From: Tethya wilhelma
Lineage: Eukaryota > Porifera > Demospongiae > Tethyida > Tethyidae
Direction: 5' to 3'
NCBI GenBank assembly: GCA_964030475.1
Contig: CAXIPT010000009.1
Span: 124,649-188,648, forward strand
Length of the DNA: 64,000 bases
The notes under the pieces were generated by a model. That model worked only from the letters and a program-made list of their open reading frames with translations, was not told the origin of the DNA and did not search any database. The position numbers were made by a program, and so were the translations under genes. Below, in pieces: positions 12,638-26,651 of this stretch (within the stretch, counting starts at the first letter, position 1; every line of letters begins with the position of its first letter).

Positions 12638-14483
12638 TTAGTAAATGTTGTTCTTTATGCTCTTGGAAAAAACAAGACTAGTGGAACGTTTATCATGCCA
12701 GCTGCCTGTAGCAAGAGTTGAACCTTCATACTGTTTGATCTTATAGCCAGCAGCATTACCAGCCACTGGGGAAGTTGCCTGTCTTGAAGTTGGAGGCTCA
12801 ATACTCCGTACATCCGAATCCCTTCTTGCTTTACTTTGAGTGTCTGTCTCGAGCAACAGCTGCAGTTTCTGTTCTGTTAAACTTAGACATTTGTCACAAG
12901 GCACACCAAACATTCTCCTTCGAATGGTAGGAGAGAGAAAGATGTACAGAATTGCATTGCCCCATCCTTGTCCACTATCACCAATGGCCTGTAATGGAAA
13001 GAAATAAACTATGGTACAATGTGTCTATATTATAATATTACGATAAGTGTTATGGCTGCTCAAAAATTAAGTCGAGTAAGCTAAGTGTAAACATTATACT
13101 GCCAGGCTAGACCACTGATTTTCACTTGCATTGCACAGTATCAGGCTTCATAAACTTAAAAGTATAACTTTTTTACCTGCAATATGCCAAAGACCAGATA
13201 AATAGTCTTAACATTGTGAGGGATACAACCCCCATGGTTTGTACTGGAGACACCGAGAGAATAAAAGAACTGCAGGGTCCCCCACATTCTCAGAAAGATG
13301 TACAAGAGTGGAATAGCCAAAAGACGCTTTTCGATGGTCTCATCCTTGGGTCTTCCAATTGATACCAGTGCATTTTGTGACTGTGTGTGTAGGACAATGT
13401 GTGAATGCATACACACATGATTATAATATTATATAATTCCCAGACATATTGAAATTACAATTATTGTCACACACAACGCGCTTTAATCAGGTATAGCCTG
13501 TCATTGTTAGCAACAATCTAATGTCTTATCAATATAGTATTCCCGCACAAACAGTGAACATATTCACCACAATGCCATGCACCTTATAAAGCAATGCATA
13601 CACATGACTATAGGACTGGTGTATTTTGAATACATGAAAGGATTGACAAAGACAGAAAGCTTCCTGAGTACCAATCCTTTTGACCACAAAGACCACGCCA
13701 CAAAGCCATTAGACTAGCATCAACAAAACTATCTCCCTGCATGCCTGTCACACTTATATAGCTATGCTGTATAAGTTGACTCACCCTGGATATGCTGACT
13801 CGAATCCATATATACAGCACCATAATGATCACATAGCACATTATCTCCCACAGCTTTCCAGCAATAAGCAAATAAATGATCACATCCCACTTTTCGCGCA
13901 AAGGGCTGTCATAGTCCATATCCTTTATGTAGCACCAGTTTGAAGCAACGTAAGGAGCGAAACCGAGTCTCCCAGCTACAAGTAGAGGGAAAATGATCAG
14001 CAAAGGTGCCAGCCATGCAATGATGTTGTAGAGAGGTATCAATTTCGCAGCCAAGCCTGCTTTCCGAAAAACCAGCACCAGGAAGAAGTAGAATGCCAGT
14101 GTACAGGTCCAGCAGTAGGAGCACATTGTAGACCATGTTGTGATGAAGCTCTGTATCTCGCAGATGTAGGTGAATGTCCTACACTCGTTGGGTGTGATGT
14201 TGTTGAAGTGAATCAGGAAATTGGACGAGCCGATGATGTAGCCGAAAGCAGTGAAAAAGTCTGCAATGGCTAGGAGCGTGATGACCTTCTGAGCTCCCGT
14301 TCTCATGTCTTTGAGAGCGATGTATGTGATTACAATGAGGATTGAGCCGAGACATGATAGACTACTTGATGTGATGCTCACGTAGCTGGGCGCTCTTCCA
14401 ATATCGAAGCTTGACTGGTCTGGTTCGCATACAAACGTGTGAGGACACTCGGCACGCTCTTCCCAGTCCCAATCCACTGTCAT
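12638..14483 (-). CDS. GPR157-like seven-transmembrane receptor, copy B (417 aa)
   Basis: Exons 14483-13785, 13380-13177 and 12988-12638 join at phase 0, with ends at the same protein positions as copies A and C, giving about 417 residues. The extracellular start is short and followed by TM1 (SLSCLGSILIVITYIAL), TM2 (LLAIADFFTAFGYIIG), Cys-containing loop 1, TM3 (WTCTLAFYFFLVLVF), TM4 (IAWLAPLLIIFPLL) and TM5 with AGKLWEIMCYVI, the GPR157 hallmark. TM6 is LLAIPLLYIFLRMWGTLQFF and TM7 GQGWGNAILYIFLSPTIRRR. The tail is Ser/Thr-rich. The gene is transcribed divergently from copy C and sits just upstream of copy A, so tandem duplication with one inversion is likely. Confidence 0.88.
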
Positions 14484-14693
14484 GATACTTTTTGCTTGGC
14501 TCTACAAACAATTATACTTGCTCAATGCCATTGCAAAAGTAGTCGAAAGTATTAAGGGGAGGGGCACGGGGTCAAAGTGCAATCCGAACGTGTCACGTGA
14601 CCACGTGGCACTAGTACATAAATGGAAATTATGTATATTCATGAGCAAATTATGTAGGTACAGAGTGCAGAAAAAGAAGTTTTACAAGCCACC
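14484..14693. promoter_or_regulatory. Shared divergent promoter of receptor genes B and C
   Basis: Only 210 bp separate the start codons of copy B (-) and copy C (+). It contains GTGTCACGTGACCACGTGGC (14579-14598), with two CACGTG E-boxes. Shared control is inferred from geometry; the E-boxes are seen directly. Confidence 0.55.
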
Positions 14694-16921
<2,228 letters not shown>

Positions 16922-17210
16922 AAAGATAAACAGTCTCACTTGTTTGTTGTTTTAAATGTATTGTTTGTTTGTTTGTTTGTGTTGATATTATTGTTGTGTG
17001 TGTGGATCTAATTTTTGCTGGTATACATGTATTACATGCTGTGTGGTAAAGAGCGTCTATTTTAAAAGAGTATGACGTAATTGTTTATGAATAATAATTT
17101 TCAGTGATAAACACGCTGAGAAGTTCACAGTTGGAGAAAATTGTGTTGTATTAGCTACAGTACATGCTTCACCTATTGACAGTATAGGCACATAGAAAAG
17201 TGGTGAAAAT

Positions 17211-18415
17211 ATGGCGGAGCTATCTTCACTAGTTATGGACACAGACGACCAGCATTCAGACTCTGAACTGGACGAAGAGACGACACTACAAAGACTGAAG
17301 TTTCGCGAAGATGACGACTCTGCGCTCTCGAGTGGTGCTTCTCAAGCGTCTACCAAGCGCTCTTGGTTCTCTTTTCGTAGGAAACCGAGAGAAACTTCGT
17401 ATGCACCTCTTTCTGTTCAGTCTGGAGACATAGTTCGTTCCAATGAGTCAATAAGCGCAGCTTCTGAGTCGTCCCATTATGTGAGCGCGATAGCATCAGC
17501 GCCAGATGGACGTTTGAGTCTTGCTCTCGCTCTCAAAGAGAGCAGGCAGAGATTTAGAGAAGGATTTTACGCCATTTTCTTTCCTTTCGTGTACCTATTT
17601 GTGAAAAGAGTATTTGGCTTTTCAAAGCACAAACCAGTGCGTGTTGTGGTGCCCATCTTCCTTCTAGCTCTCAACAAACTTGTGGTGCTAACTCTGATCT
17701 TACTGCTTGCTTTCAAATTCAGACCGTCCATCAATTTGAGCATATCAGCATTTGGTATTCCCTCCCACCCGGCTCAAATACACTGGGATGCCTACAAAGC
17801 AGCCAGTCAGGGGTACGTCAAGAATCAGACTGCTTCTCAGCCGGTAACCCTCGATGATTTGGTCAAGCGTGGAATCATCCGTAGAGATGTGATACCAGAT
17901 TGTACAAAAGATCCGAATGGACGCTACCAGACTATACCGACCAACACGGACATGGAACTGGTCTATCGAGTCAAAGAAGGAGAGAACATTCTCACCGCGG
18001 AGCGTTTGAACTACATCCACGAGATCGAAAAACACATCTACTCTTTGCCCGATTATCAAAAAGCGTGTCGCAAACGTACCTCAAACTCTCCCTGCGACCA
18101 GCTTGTGTCCCTGCTCTCGTGGTTGTACCCTCAGGATAAAAACGACGGCTCCTACCTTCCCCCTCTGAATTTAACCTCGGCTATTCAAATCTTGAAACAA
18201 GACGCATCTATTGCTCGCTGGTATACTGGAGGTACTGTACAACTCATAGGAGATTCTTACTTCAAGGCAAGGTTTCTTCGCTCCCAGATCAGAGTCGGAC
18301 TGCCTATACCGTGCTACAATGGGAATCATGATCGCAGGGACGAGCAGAATGAACTCCTGACGAGATTTTTCCTCTCTCTTGTTCCTTACCTCGAGAGTCA
18401 ATCCAACGAGTAAGT

Positions 18416-18474
<59 letters not shown>

Positions 18475-20002
18475 GTGCGCATGTGGTTTGGGTGTGTGGT
18501 GGTGTTGTTTCGTGTGAGTAGCTTCTGTGTATGCATGTGGGCTGGTTTGTGTGCGTCTGGTACTTTTTGAAAAAGGAATCTTATGGTTGGTTTGTTTATC
18601 TACACCATTGGGCTTCTTTCTTGCATGCATAGTGACTCTTAGCATACAGGAATGCATATGTTAACTTGTCTGACTGAATTTAGGTACATATATTGGCCTA
18701 GAAGATTATACCTATCTATAGGTATATGTGTGTATGTGTGTGTGTACGTGTACATGTATATGTATGTGTATGTGTGTGTGTGTATGTGTGTGTGTGTGTG
18801 TATTAGGATTGCTAGTGTACTTTGTGTGCTGTTAGTTTTTTGTTTTGTAAGTGGCTCCTTAATGTCTGAAAGTCTACTGTAGTGCAAACTTTGTGCAGCA
18901 TTAAACACAACTATGGCACTGTTAGCTAGGCTGTTATTGTTTTTGGTTTCAATGTCAACATGTGAACACCTGTGCTTCCTTAGTTAGTGGCAAGTGCCAT
19001 TTCTTTGATGGTATGTAGTAGCTGTTGATCTGCAAACATTGTGTGCACAGTCTCATACTGGATGCTAGGGGTGTGCAACATTTGCTCACACATTCACCAT
19101 TGTCATAGCAACACCTGCAAATAGCTTTAGCTCATCCCATTTTACAGAGCTTGTAGCAAAAATGTCAAAACATCTGCCAAAAATGAAAGTACAATAACTG
19201 TTCATTTTTCCCCCCCTGTAAGTTGTACATTTCCTGGATTAAGTTTGGTTGATGCAAGAGCAGCACAGTGTGACATTCATAGAGAAGGTCATAAAAGGAT
19301 TCATCAGTAACATGCCCACAAACCATGTGACTCAAACACGCCAGGAAATACCATCAGCTCTCCTTGCCTGGCATGGATGCACCTTATATCCATGTTTATA
19401 ATCGCAACATAGCTTATATGTTCATACTAATTTGTGGTCTTTGCTGCACTATATACAGATGGGGGAGGTTTCTATTATGAGAATAGTACACTTGAGTAAT
19501 AAAGAACACTATTTAATTAGCTTAAATTGGCAATGGATTGAATATCTGACTTATACACTCTTGAATCACATGTCTGGATTGGAAGTTGACTAGTGTCTGT
19601 ATAAATAAAGTCCATCTGGTTTAAGAATACTGGTAGAAAAATTAAATAACATCCAACCGATTTCAAAATTTCAAGCACCATTGGAAAGCACTCGTTCTCC
19701 CTGTTCTTTTGGTTGCTTTTCCAGTTTCTTATGCCTTAACAGTCAAAAGTTGGCTATTTTGCCCCATATAAAAAGTATTGCATGAATCTCATTATTTCAC
19801 TTCTGGCAGCATTCTCAAACCAGATGGACTTTAGTAGTATAATTCTGTACATAAAATTAGTATTATATACTACTATTCTCTGCTCCAATGCCTGTGAGTT
19901 CTAGTAGCTCAGTGGTAAGAGCATTCGACTAGAATTTGAAAGACCTGAGTTCGAACCCCAACTAGTTCTGAAGATTTTTTTCCCAATGATTCTTTTCCTA
20001 TA

Positions 20003-20065
<63 letters not shown>

Positions 20066-23000
20066 GATATTGAAATCCTCTACGGTGGTACTCTCCTCTT
20101 TGACCACGAAGTCAACTCCGCCATTGCACACGATTTCAAATTGGCTGCTGGTAGTTTTGTTGCTATCGTTGTTGTGATGATGATACTCACTGGGTTCTCT
20201 GTTTGGCTCACCTTCTGGGGGATCTGGACCATTGCAAGCTGTTTCCCTATAGCTCTGTTTGTGTTCAGAGTGGTGCTAGGTGAGTTGTGTGAGTGTGTGA
20301 GTGTGTGTGTGTGTGTGAGGGGGTGGGATGTACGGCATACATGACACGGTGTAGATGTTGTGTTCTTGTAGCTTGGTTTATACCGAATTAAGTGGAGATC
20401 ATATATATCACACAACTTGTGTGTGTGTGTGTGTGTGTGTGTGTGACTATAACTTGTAGCCCATTGTATTTTGCCTAGTCTTAATTGTTCCCAAGCTCTC
20501 CCCCATACACCTACTGTATACACATACAGGATTGTATCTCATATGTGTAGTATTCTTGGAAAAGTCTACTTAACTTCCACACACTCTTGCTCACACACAT
20601 TCTTAGGCATTGAAACTCTGAGCATTCTAACAATCGTTTCAGCCTTTGTGATAATTGGCATAGGAGTTGATGACATATTTGTCTTCATCAATACCTTCAA
20701 ACAGTCCTCCAGACTGGCCGGAATGGACACCCCAGAGAAGAGACTCACGCACACCATCTTGGAGGCAAGCAAGGCGACCTTCTTTACCTCCATAACTACC
20801 TCAGTGGCTTTCTTTGCCAATGCAGTTTCATCTGTAAGTGTTAAGTTGATCGCATACTTTGCACAAACACACGTGCCACTTTGTTGATCTCTCTCACACT
20901 CTCAAACATTTTTGTTGTTCAACGCATTGATCGTTTACCGGATGGATTTCTCAACTCAGAGAGAGTATAATAATTATTATACACACCAAACATAGATAAT
21001 AGAGACTCACATACCAATTCCTTCCTAAGGGAATTTTTTTCTGTTTTTGTGCACGTTTCTCAGAATGGTTTTTAGGCTGGTGATTGATGTGCTAAAGATT
21101 ATATAATATTTTATATATAGGTGTGCCTGATTAAGGCATTTGGGGGTTGTAGATTCTAATTGATTTGGGATATTCGTTTAGTGTTTCTCTAAAAAGCACT
21201 TTCATTATGGTACACTTTGTGTTCATACACTTCAAAATGCTTTGCAAACTTTTGAACTCTCAAATCATGTGACATTGCATGTACTGTTGTTATTATTGAT
21301 AATTGTCTGGGGAATTTTTGTTCTAATGAAGGTGCACGTCTTTCCGTTGATGTGATTCTGTTTTGAAGTCAGGCTTGACTGTCTGTTTGTTGATATAGAA
21401 TAATATGTTTTGATAATTGACAGGTTTAATTCTTGAACACACTTACAGTATCTAAGAGTAAATTGACATTCTTTGTATCAATTAACCCCTTTGCACATGT
21501 GCTGCATACACACACACTTGTACTACTCATCAATTAACCCCTTTGCTCCTGCATACACACATGTTTATACTCCTCAATTAACCCCATTGCTCCTGCATAC
21601 GTACATGTTTATACTCCTCAATTAACCCCTTTGCTCTGACATACACACGTACCCGTTTCTACTCCTACACAGATCCCAGCTGTCAAACAGTTTGGCATCT
21701 TCATGGGCCTGGTTGTCTTCTGTTGCTACATCCAAGTGACCCTCCTCCTACCCCTCTACCTCTACATATGGCATTACCTCATCCTCCCATTGGAGAACTG
21801 GGTCGGCTCCAAGATTTGGAGACTCTTCAGAAGTTTTGGACTCACGAGAACCAGGAGGGAGGGAGCCACCAGGGTCCCTGTGCATGCCGTGAGGATGAGT
21901 ACTCTCCCTGAAGATGACGACAGTGGGATTGATATTCTCGGGAATGGAAATGGTAGCAACGACACTTCCGATAATAGTAGTACATCCAGTACTGTGTCCA
22001 GTTCCGATTCCAATCTTGCCGAGTCTGGTTCTAATTCTAATCCAATAGTGTCTGATTCCAATACCAGAATCCTAAATCCAAATCTCAATGTTACTACTAT
22101 AACTGTAATACAAAGAGACTCTTCGCCACTATTTGGTGAAGATAGTGGGCGTCATTTAGAAAGTGAAGCATCAGCTGGCGAAAGTGGCAGTACTGCCGCA
22201 ACAGACACAAAAGGCTTGATTGAAACAAGTCCCTTCACTAATCTCCTTCAGACTATAATGCTCAAAGGCATTGCTAGGGTCGTGATGCTTCCATTTCTCT
22301 GGCGCTCTCGGCGCTACGAAACATCCCAGAAGAAAGAAGGTATGTGCTCTCGTTTCTCTCCCATCCAACTCACCATGGTGGCTGTGTTTGGTGTTCTTCT
22401 TGCTGGTACTGTCGCGACGTCCGTATTTCTGGACTTTACCGATCACCCTCCTCAGTTTTTCAATCCCAATTCCAATATTCAGAAGATGCTCGACTTGTCT
22501 GGGAATCTGACCGATTCGAGTGCCTTCAACTGCTACAAGTGTTCACCGTGGTACGACAACAACTACAGTAAGTCTCATTTGCTTTGTCTCTCTGGGTTTT
22601 ACAATCTCTGCTCCAATGCCTATGAGTTCTAGTGTAGCTCAGTGGCAAGAGCATTCAACTGGAATTCGAAAGACCTGGGTTCAAATCCCAGCTATATAGA
22701 TCTAAAGATGTTTTCCAATGAACATTCACACATACAAAATTGATATACCAAGTACCATGAATTATTATGAGCATGACTTCATTGTACATAGGTAGGTCAT
22801 GTATCAAACCTCAGAATTCAAATTGTGCTGATTTTTTTGGCTGCAAACACAGCTAAATTGAGCTGTTTGCTGTTGATCACAGTACATGGCTCTCTCGCTA
22901 ATTCTGTTCACACGTAGTTACATGATTAATGCGAGTCTCAAACGCTTTTAAATTTTTGTCTTTGTTTTTTTTTTCTAGATCCAACACCGCCATCTCTACC

Positions 23001-25053
23001 ACCCGATACTGGTAATGGTAACCATGACAACAGTGGTCCTACGACTAGCAGGCCTCGACCACCAGTGACTCCACCCCTTACAACAAAGGCCACACCCCCT
23101 GAAACGGTACCGAGACCAGACCACCCCACTTCTCACCCCACCAATCCCCCTCCGGTCACAGAACACTCAACAGCAAAACCTACGTCACATTCAACTCACT
23201 CTCCACCCCCTCCTCCTCATACCTCTGCACCCACGTCTGGCCACACCCCCTCTCACCCATCCTCTNGTCCAACTCACCATGGTGGCTGTGTTTGGTGTTC
23301 TTCTTGCTGGTACTGTCGCGACGTCCGTATTTCTGGACTTTACCGATCACCCTCCTCAGTTTTTCAATCCCAATTCCAATATTCAGAAGATGCTCGACTT
23401 GTCTGGGAATCTGACCGATTCGAGTGCCTTCAACTGCTACAAGTGTTCACCGTGGTACGACAACAACTACAGTAAGTCTCATTTGCTTTGTCTCTCTGGG
23501 TTTTACAATCTCTGCTCCAATGCCTATGAGTTCTAGTGTAGCTCAGTGGCAAGAGCATTCAACTGGAATTCGAAAGACCTGGGTTCAAATCCCAGCTATA
23601 TAGATCTAAAGATGTTTTCCAATGAACATTCACACATACAAAATTGATATACCAAGTACCATGAATTATTATGAGCATGACTTCATTGTACATAGGTAGG
23701 TCATGTATCAAACCTCAGAATTCAAATTGTGCTGATTTTTTTGGCTGCAAACACAGCTAAATTGAGCTGTTTGCTGTTGATCACAGTACATGGCTCTCTC
23801 GCTAATTCTGTTCACACGTAGTTACATGATTAATGCGAGTCTCAAACGCTTTTAAATTTTTGTCTTTGTTTTTTTTTTCTAGATCCAACACCGCCATCTC
23901 TACCACCCGATACTGGTAATGGTAACCATGACAACAGTGGTCCTACGACTAGCAGGCCTCGACCACCAGTGACTCCACCCCTTACAACAAAGGCCACACC
24001 CCCTGAAACGGTACCGAGACCAGACCACCCCACTTCTCACCCCACCAATCCCCCTCCGGTCACAGAACACTCAACAGCAAAACCTACGTCACATTCAACT
24101 CACTCTCCACCCCCTCCTCCTCATACCTCTGCACCCACGTCTGGCCACACCCCCTCTCACCCATCCTCTCATCACACACAAGCTCCTCCCCCTCCCCCTC
24201 GCACCAATCCTCCTGCCACGCCCCCTACTCCTGGATCCCACGGCACACTTCCGAGTGACGTTATCCCTACCCCTCCACCCGATGCCCCCCAGTCCAACCT
24301 GATATCCAACCGTTACTTGAACAATGCCATTGTGTTTGTAGTGTTTGGAGTGGAGAAGATTGAGAGGAAGTACGACCCAACGCACGTACTGCCAGAGGAC
24401 GGAGATGGGGTAAGCCCCTTCTAATTAAAGATTAATGATTGAAGATTAAATTAATGATTAATGATGATTGGTAGCATGGAAGTACCTTTGATATAGACTG
24501 GAAACACAAGTTTGTGCAACTGTTGAATCTTATAAATTTCACAGAAAAATAGGCTAGAATACAGAACAGTTGAATGTTCATTATCACTGTACTGTATTTT
24601 GCTGGTAGAAGAACAAGAATCATGTACATTTACATGCAATGCCATAACATTATATTTTGACTCTGTGATTGTCAAAACAAACTGTTAATTCACTCTGTAG
24701 GACTGGGCTGTTCTTGACAAAGCCTTCAGCACCAACTTCACCTGTCCCTTGCCACGCGGCAGTGTGAATCTCATAGGTTCGTTGCGAGCTGTTTGCCGTC
24801 TCTGCAACAACATCAGTAACCCTAGCAACAAACTCACACTGAACGGAACCTTCATGTGCTTCCCACAAGACTTGCTCTCTAGATTTTCTTGCCTCTATGA
24901 TGAAGTGGCAAGCATTCCAGAGTGTGTGCAAGTGCTGAACAGTTACCAGAGTCAGTCAAAGACCTTGCTCAAAGCTGATTACAAGACAGACACCAACAAA
25001 GATGGGTCCACGTCTTTACGATATCTGGCAATGGCTTTTCGATCAGTAAGGAT

Positions 25054-25095
<42 letters not shown>

Positions 25096-26161
25096 ATCAA
25101 CCTCCTTATAATTTTTGCCTCAATATTTTCCTTCTTGCAGACAAGCAACCCAAATGACTCTCCATTCTCGGCCATTCAAGACTACAACAAGTGGGAAGAG
25201 TTTCTCAAGAACGAACTCCAAGAGATCTTCGAGCAGAAACACCTCTACCCAGGAGCTGAGCAGCTTCTCTCCTCCACCTACCAGACCAGTGAATACTGGG
25301 TCCAGCTCAACATTGAAATGGTAGCCATCTACAGCTCGCTCTACGGGATAGCTCTTTCTCTTCTCTTCTGTATGGTCGTGGCCGCTTTTCTCACTCACGA
25401 CTGGAGGATCTTTGTGTCCATGTTTCTCACGATCATAGGAATCTTGTTTTTCCTGTTGGCCCTGTTTAAGGTGTTTGGTTGGAAGATTGGTATCGTCGAA
25501 GCAGTGTCACTGTCGATTCTAGTGGGGAATTCCCTCGACTACTGTATCCATCTCTCGGAAGGATATGTAGCCACAGACTCAAGACATCTTGCGTTTGTGA
25601 ACAGCTTTCGGGTAAGTCACTTTAGTAACAAAATTGTGATCATTAATTCATCCAATTCTCCACAATTTCTATGATTCTGCATTGTGCAAAAATATCTTTG
25701 TATCTTATGATATGTACCTATAGCAATAAATCAATGATGTCATTAATACATCACCTGTGTGTATTTCTATGCAGTTCGCAATAGGAGCACCCCTTCGTGC
25801 CAAGCGAGTGATGGCGGCCATATCGTTCATCGGTGTTTCCATCATCAGTTCGGCCATCACAACCATTCTAGCCACCATTCCTCTTCTCTCGACCCACATC
25901 CAGCTCTTCACACGCTTTGGTGCCATCGTTCTTCTTGACACTGTGGTGGCCATTGTCTACACACTGGTCTTCTGCAGCACCTTTCTTGCTCTTATTGGAC
26001 CGCTCAGATCCAAATTCAACATATGGAGCATTGTCAATGGTGTCGTTACTATAGTTTCCACGTTTGCTTTTTGGGGACTGGTGTTTTTGGTGATCTATTG
26101 TTTAGCTAAAGGTGGCACGCCTATTCTTTCTCCTGATGGTACTTCTCTGTTCAGCAATTAG
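17211..26161 (+). CDS. Dispatched-like RND transporter with sterol-sensing-type domain (about 1421 aa)
   Basis: Exons 17211-18409, 20065-20279, 20607-20833, 21673-22567, 23883-24409, 24701-25045, 25141-25611 and 25775-26161 join in phase to about 1421 residues. The N-terminus is acidic and Ser-rich. TM1 lies near 143-168 and is followed by FGIPSHPAQIHWDAY, like the Dispatched luminal start. Exons 2-4 encode TM2-TM6, with GIGVDDIFVF in TM4, the Dispatched/RND acidic-pair motif. A Ser/Asn-rich cytoplasmic loop precedes TM7 (TMVAVFGVLLAGTVATSVF). The luminal loop of the second half contains a Pro/Thr/His-rich segment of about 100 residues (exon 5). Exons 7-8 carry the second six-helix bundle with GNSLDYCIHLSEGY in TM10. 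Dispatched releases lipidated Hedgehog ligands in bilaterians; sponges have Hedgling-type proteins instead, so the cargo here is open. The assembly duplicates part of exon 4 through exon 5 (see the 22364-24169 repeat). Confidence 0.88.
18418..18480. repeat. (GT)n microsatellite at the donor of Dispatched intron 1
   Basis: The GTAAGTATT donor at 18410 runs straight into about 28 GT units. Confidence 0.97.
18721..18802. repeat. Imperfect (GT)n/(TATG)n repeat in Dispatched intron 1
   Basis: Alternating TATGTGTG words over about 80 bases. Confidence 0.85.
19872..19990 (+). repeat. tRNA-derived SINE in Dispatched intron 1
   Basis: A Pol III A box TAGCTCAGTGG (19905-19915) and B box GAGTTCGAACCCC (19947-19959) are correctly spaced. 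The sequence folds as a damaged cloverleaf (D stem GCTC/GAGC, anticodon stem TTCGA/TTGAA). It is followed by CTGAAGATTTTTTTCCCAATG. The upstream CTCTGCTCCAATGCCT and the downstream tail recur at 22600-22730, so the unit is larger than a tRNA and is best read as a SINE, not a functional tRNA gene. Confidence 0.75.
20005..20063. repeat. (AC)n microsatellite forming the acceptor of Dispatched exon 2
   Basis: About 29 AC units end in ACAG, the splice acceptor of the exon starting at 20065. Confidence 0.97.
20418..20444. repeat. (GT)n microsatellite in Dispatched intron 2
   Basis: About 13 uninterrupted GT units; a shorter (GT)n lies just after the donor near 20285-20318. Confidence 0.9.
21479..21665. 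repeat. Minisatellite upstream of the Dispatched exon 4 acceptor
   Basis: CAATTAACCCC(T/A)TTGCTC…CATACACACATGTTTATACTCCT recurs at about 21479, 21531, 21575 and 21619, a unit of 44-52 bp, ending just before the acceptor at 21671-21672. Confidence 0.8.
22600..22745 (+). repeat. tRNA-derived SINE in Dispatched intron 4 (first assembly copy)
   Basis: A box TAGCTCAGTGG (22635-22645), B box GGGTTCAAATCCC (22677-22689) and a perfect T stem CTGGG/CCCAG are seen. The preceding CTCTGCTCCAATGCCT and following AAAGATGTTTTCCAATGA match the copy at 19872-19990. Confidence 0.78.
23504..23649 (+). repeat. tRNA-derived SINE, second copy created by the 904-bp duplication
   Basis: Same sequence as 22600-22745 at an offset of 904 bases; counts as one genomic copy if the duplication is artefactual. 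Confidence 0.78.
25060..25093. repeat. (AC)n microsatellite after the donor of Dispatched intron 6
   Basis: About 17 AC units starting some 15 bases after the GTAAGG donor. Confidence 0.95.
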
Positions 26162-26651
26162 TGGTTTTACTCTAATGTTGTATTTATTTATCTAATATTA
26201 AAGTTCAAAGCTGCACTGGCACCATATAGTTTGATGCCATTTTGAGACAGTATACTAACTGCACAATACTCTACAGAAGTTTACTTTTTTATTTTACGAC
26301 TGTCTGTATAATGCATAATAATCATCAATGTCAAATTAATTTTGTCACTGTCAAAATAATATTATTGTTGTTTCAACTCTTGTTTCATGTTCTACATTTT
26401 ATTTCCATTAAACTGTGTTTTTTCTTTTAATTGTAAAAATGCACATGAATAATCGATTCCGCGAAAATGTTCGGTCGACCGGTCACGTTCGAGCATATTC
26501 GATCGTGACTTCCCGGATTGCGCATGCGCAGTCATTACGAGACGTCTAGAAGACTCCTACGCTACACTGAGCTTATAAAATCTGATGGTATAGCCTCCAG
26601 GCGATCTCTACAGCTGCAGTCGAAGTCTTATACACACCAAATAAAGAATTA
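26162..26651 (+). promoter_or_regulatory. Promoter region of the HSP70-kinase gene (NRF-1 palindrome and TATA box)
   Basis: The first half is AT-rich 3' flank of the Dispatched-like gene. From about 26455 it becomes CG-rich. TGCGCATGCGCA (26519-26530) is a perfect NRF-1 type palindrome, TATAAAA sits at 26574-26580, and the ATG follows 72 bases later. A heat-shock-element-like string GTCTAGAAGACTC (26543-26555) is too degenerate to rely on. The motifs are seen; use as a promoter is inference. Confidence 0.55.

Larger units (their letters stand above)
22364..24169. repeat. 904-bp tandem duplication joined at a single N (likely assembly artefact)
   Basis: The sequence from 22364 to 23265 reappears from 23268 to 24169 with a constant offset of 904 bases and no difference I could find. 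The two copies meet at the N at 23266. The unit holds the 3' part of Dispatched exon 4, an intron with a SINE, and the 5' part of exon 5. Only one copy gives a sensible protein; using both would duplicate TM7 and the Pro/Thr-rich loop and break the frame at the N. Confidence 0.9.

Noticed and set aside
22630..22700. Functional tRNA gene
   Set aside because: The cloverleaf has mismatches in the anticodon and acceptor stems, would read as a serine anticodon without the long variable arm, and shares flanking sequence with other SINE copies.
26543..26555. Heat shock element upstream of the HSP70-kinase gene
   Set aside because: Only one of three pentamers (GAA) fits; the other two each have a mismatch, so it is not convincing.
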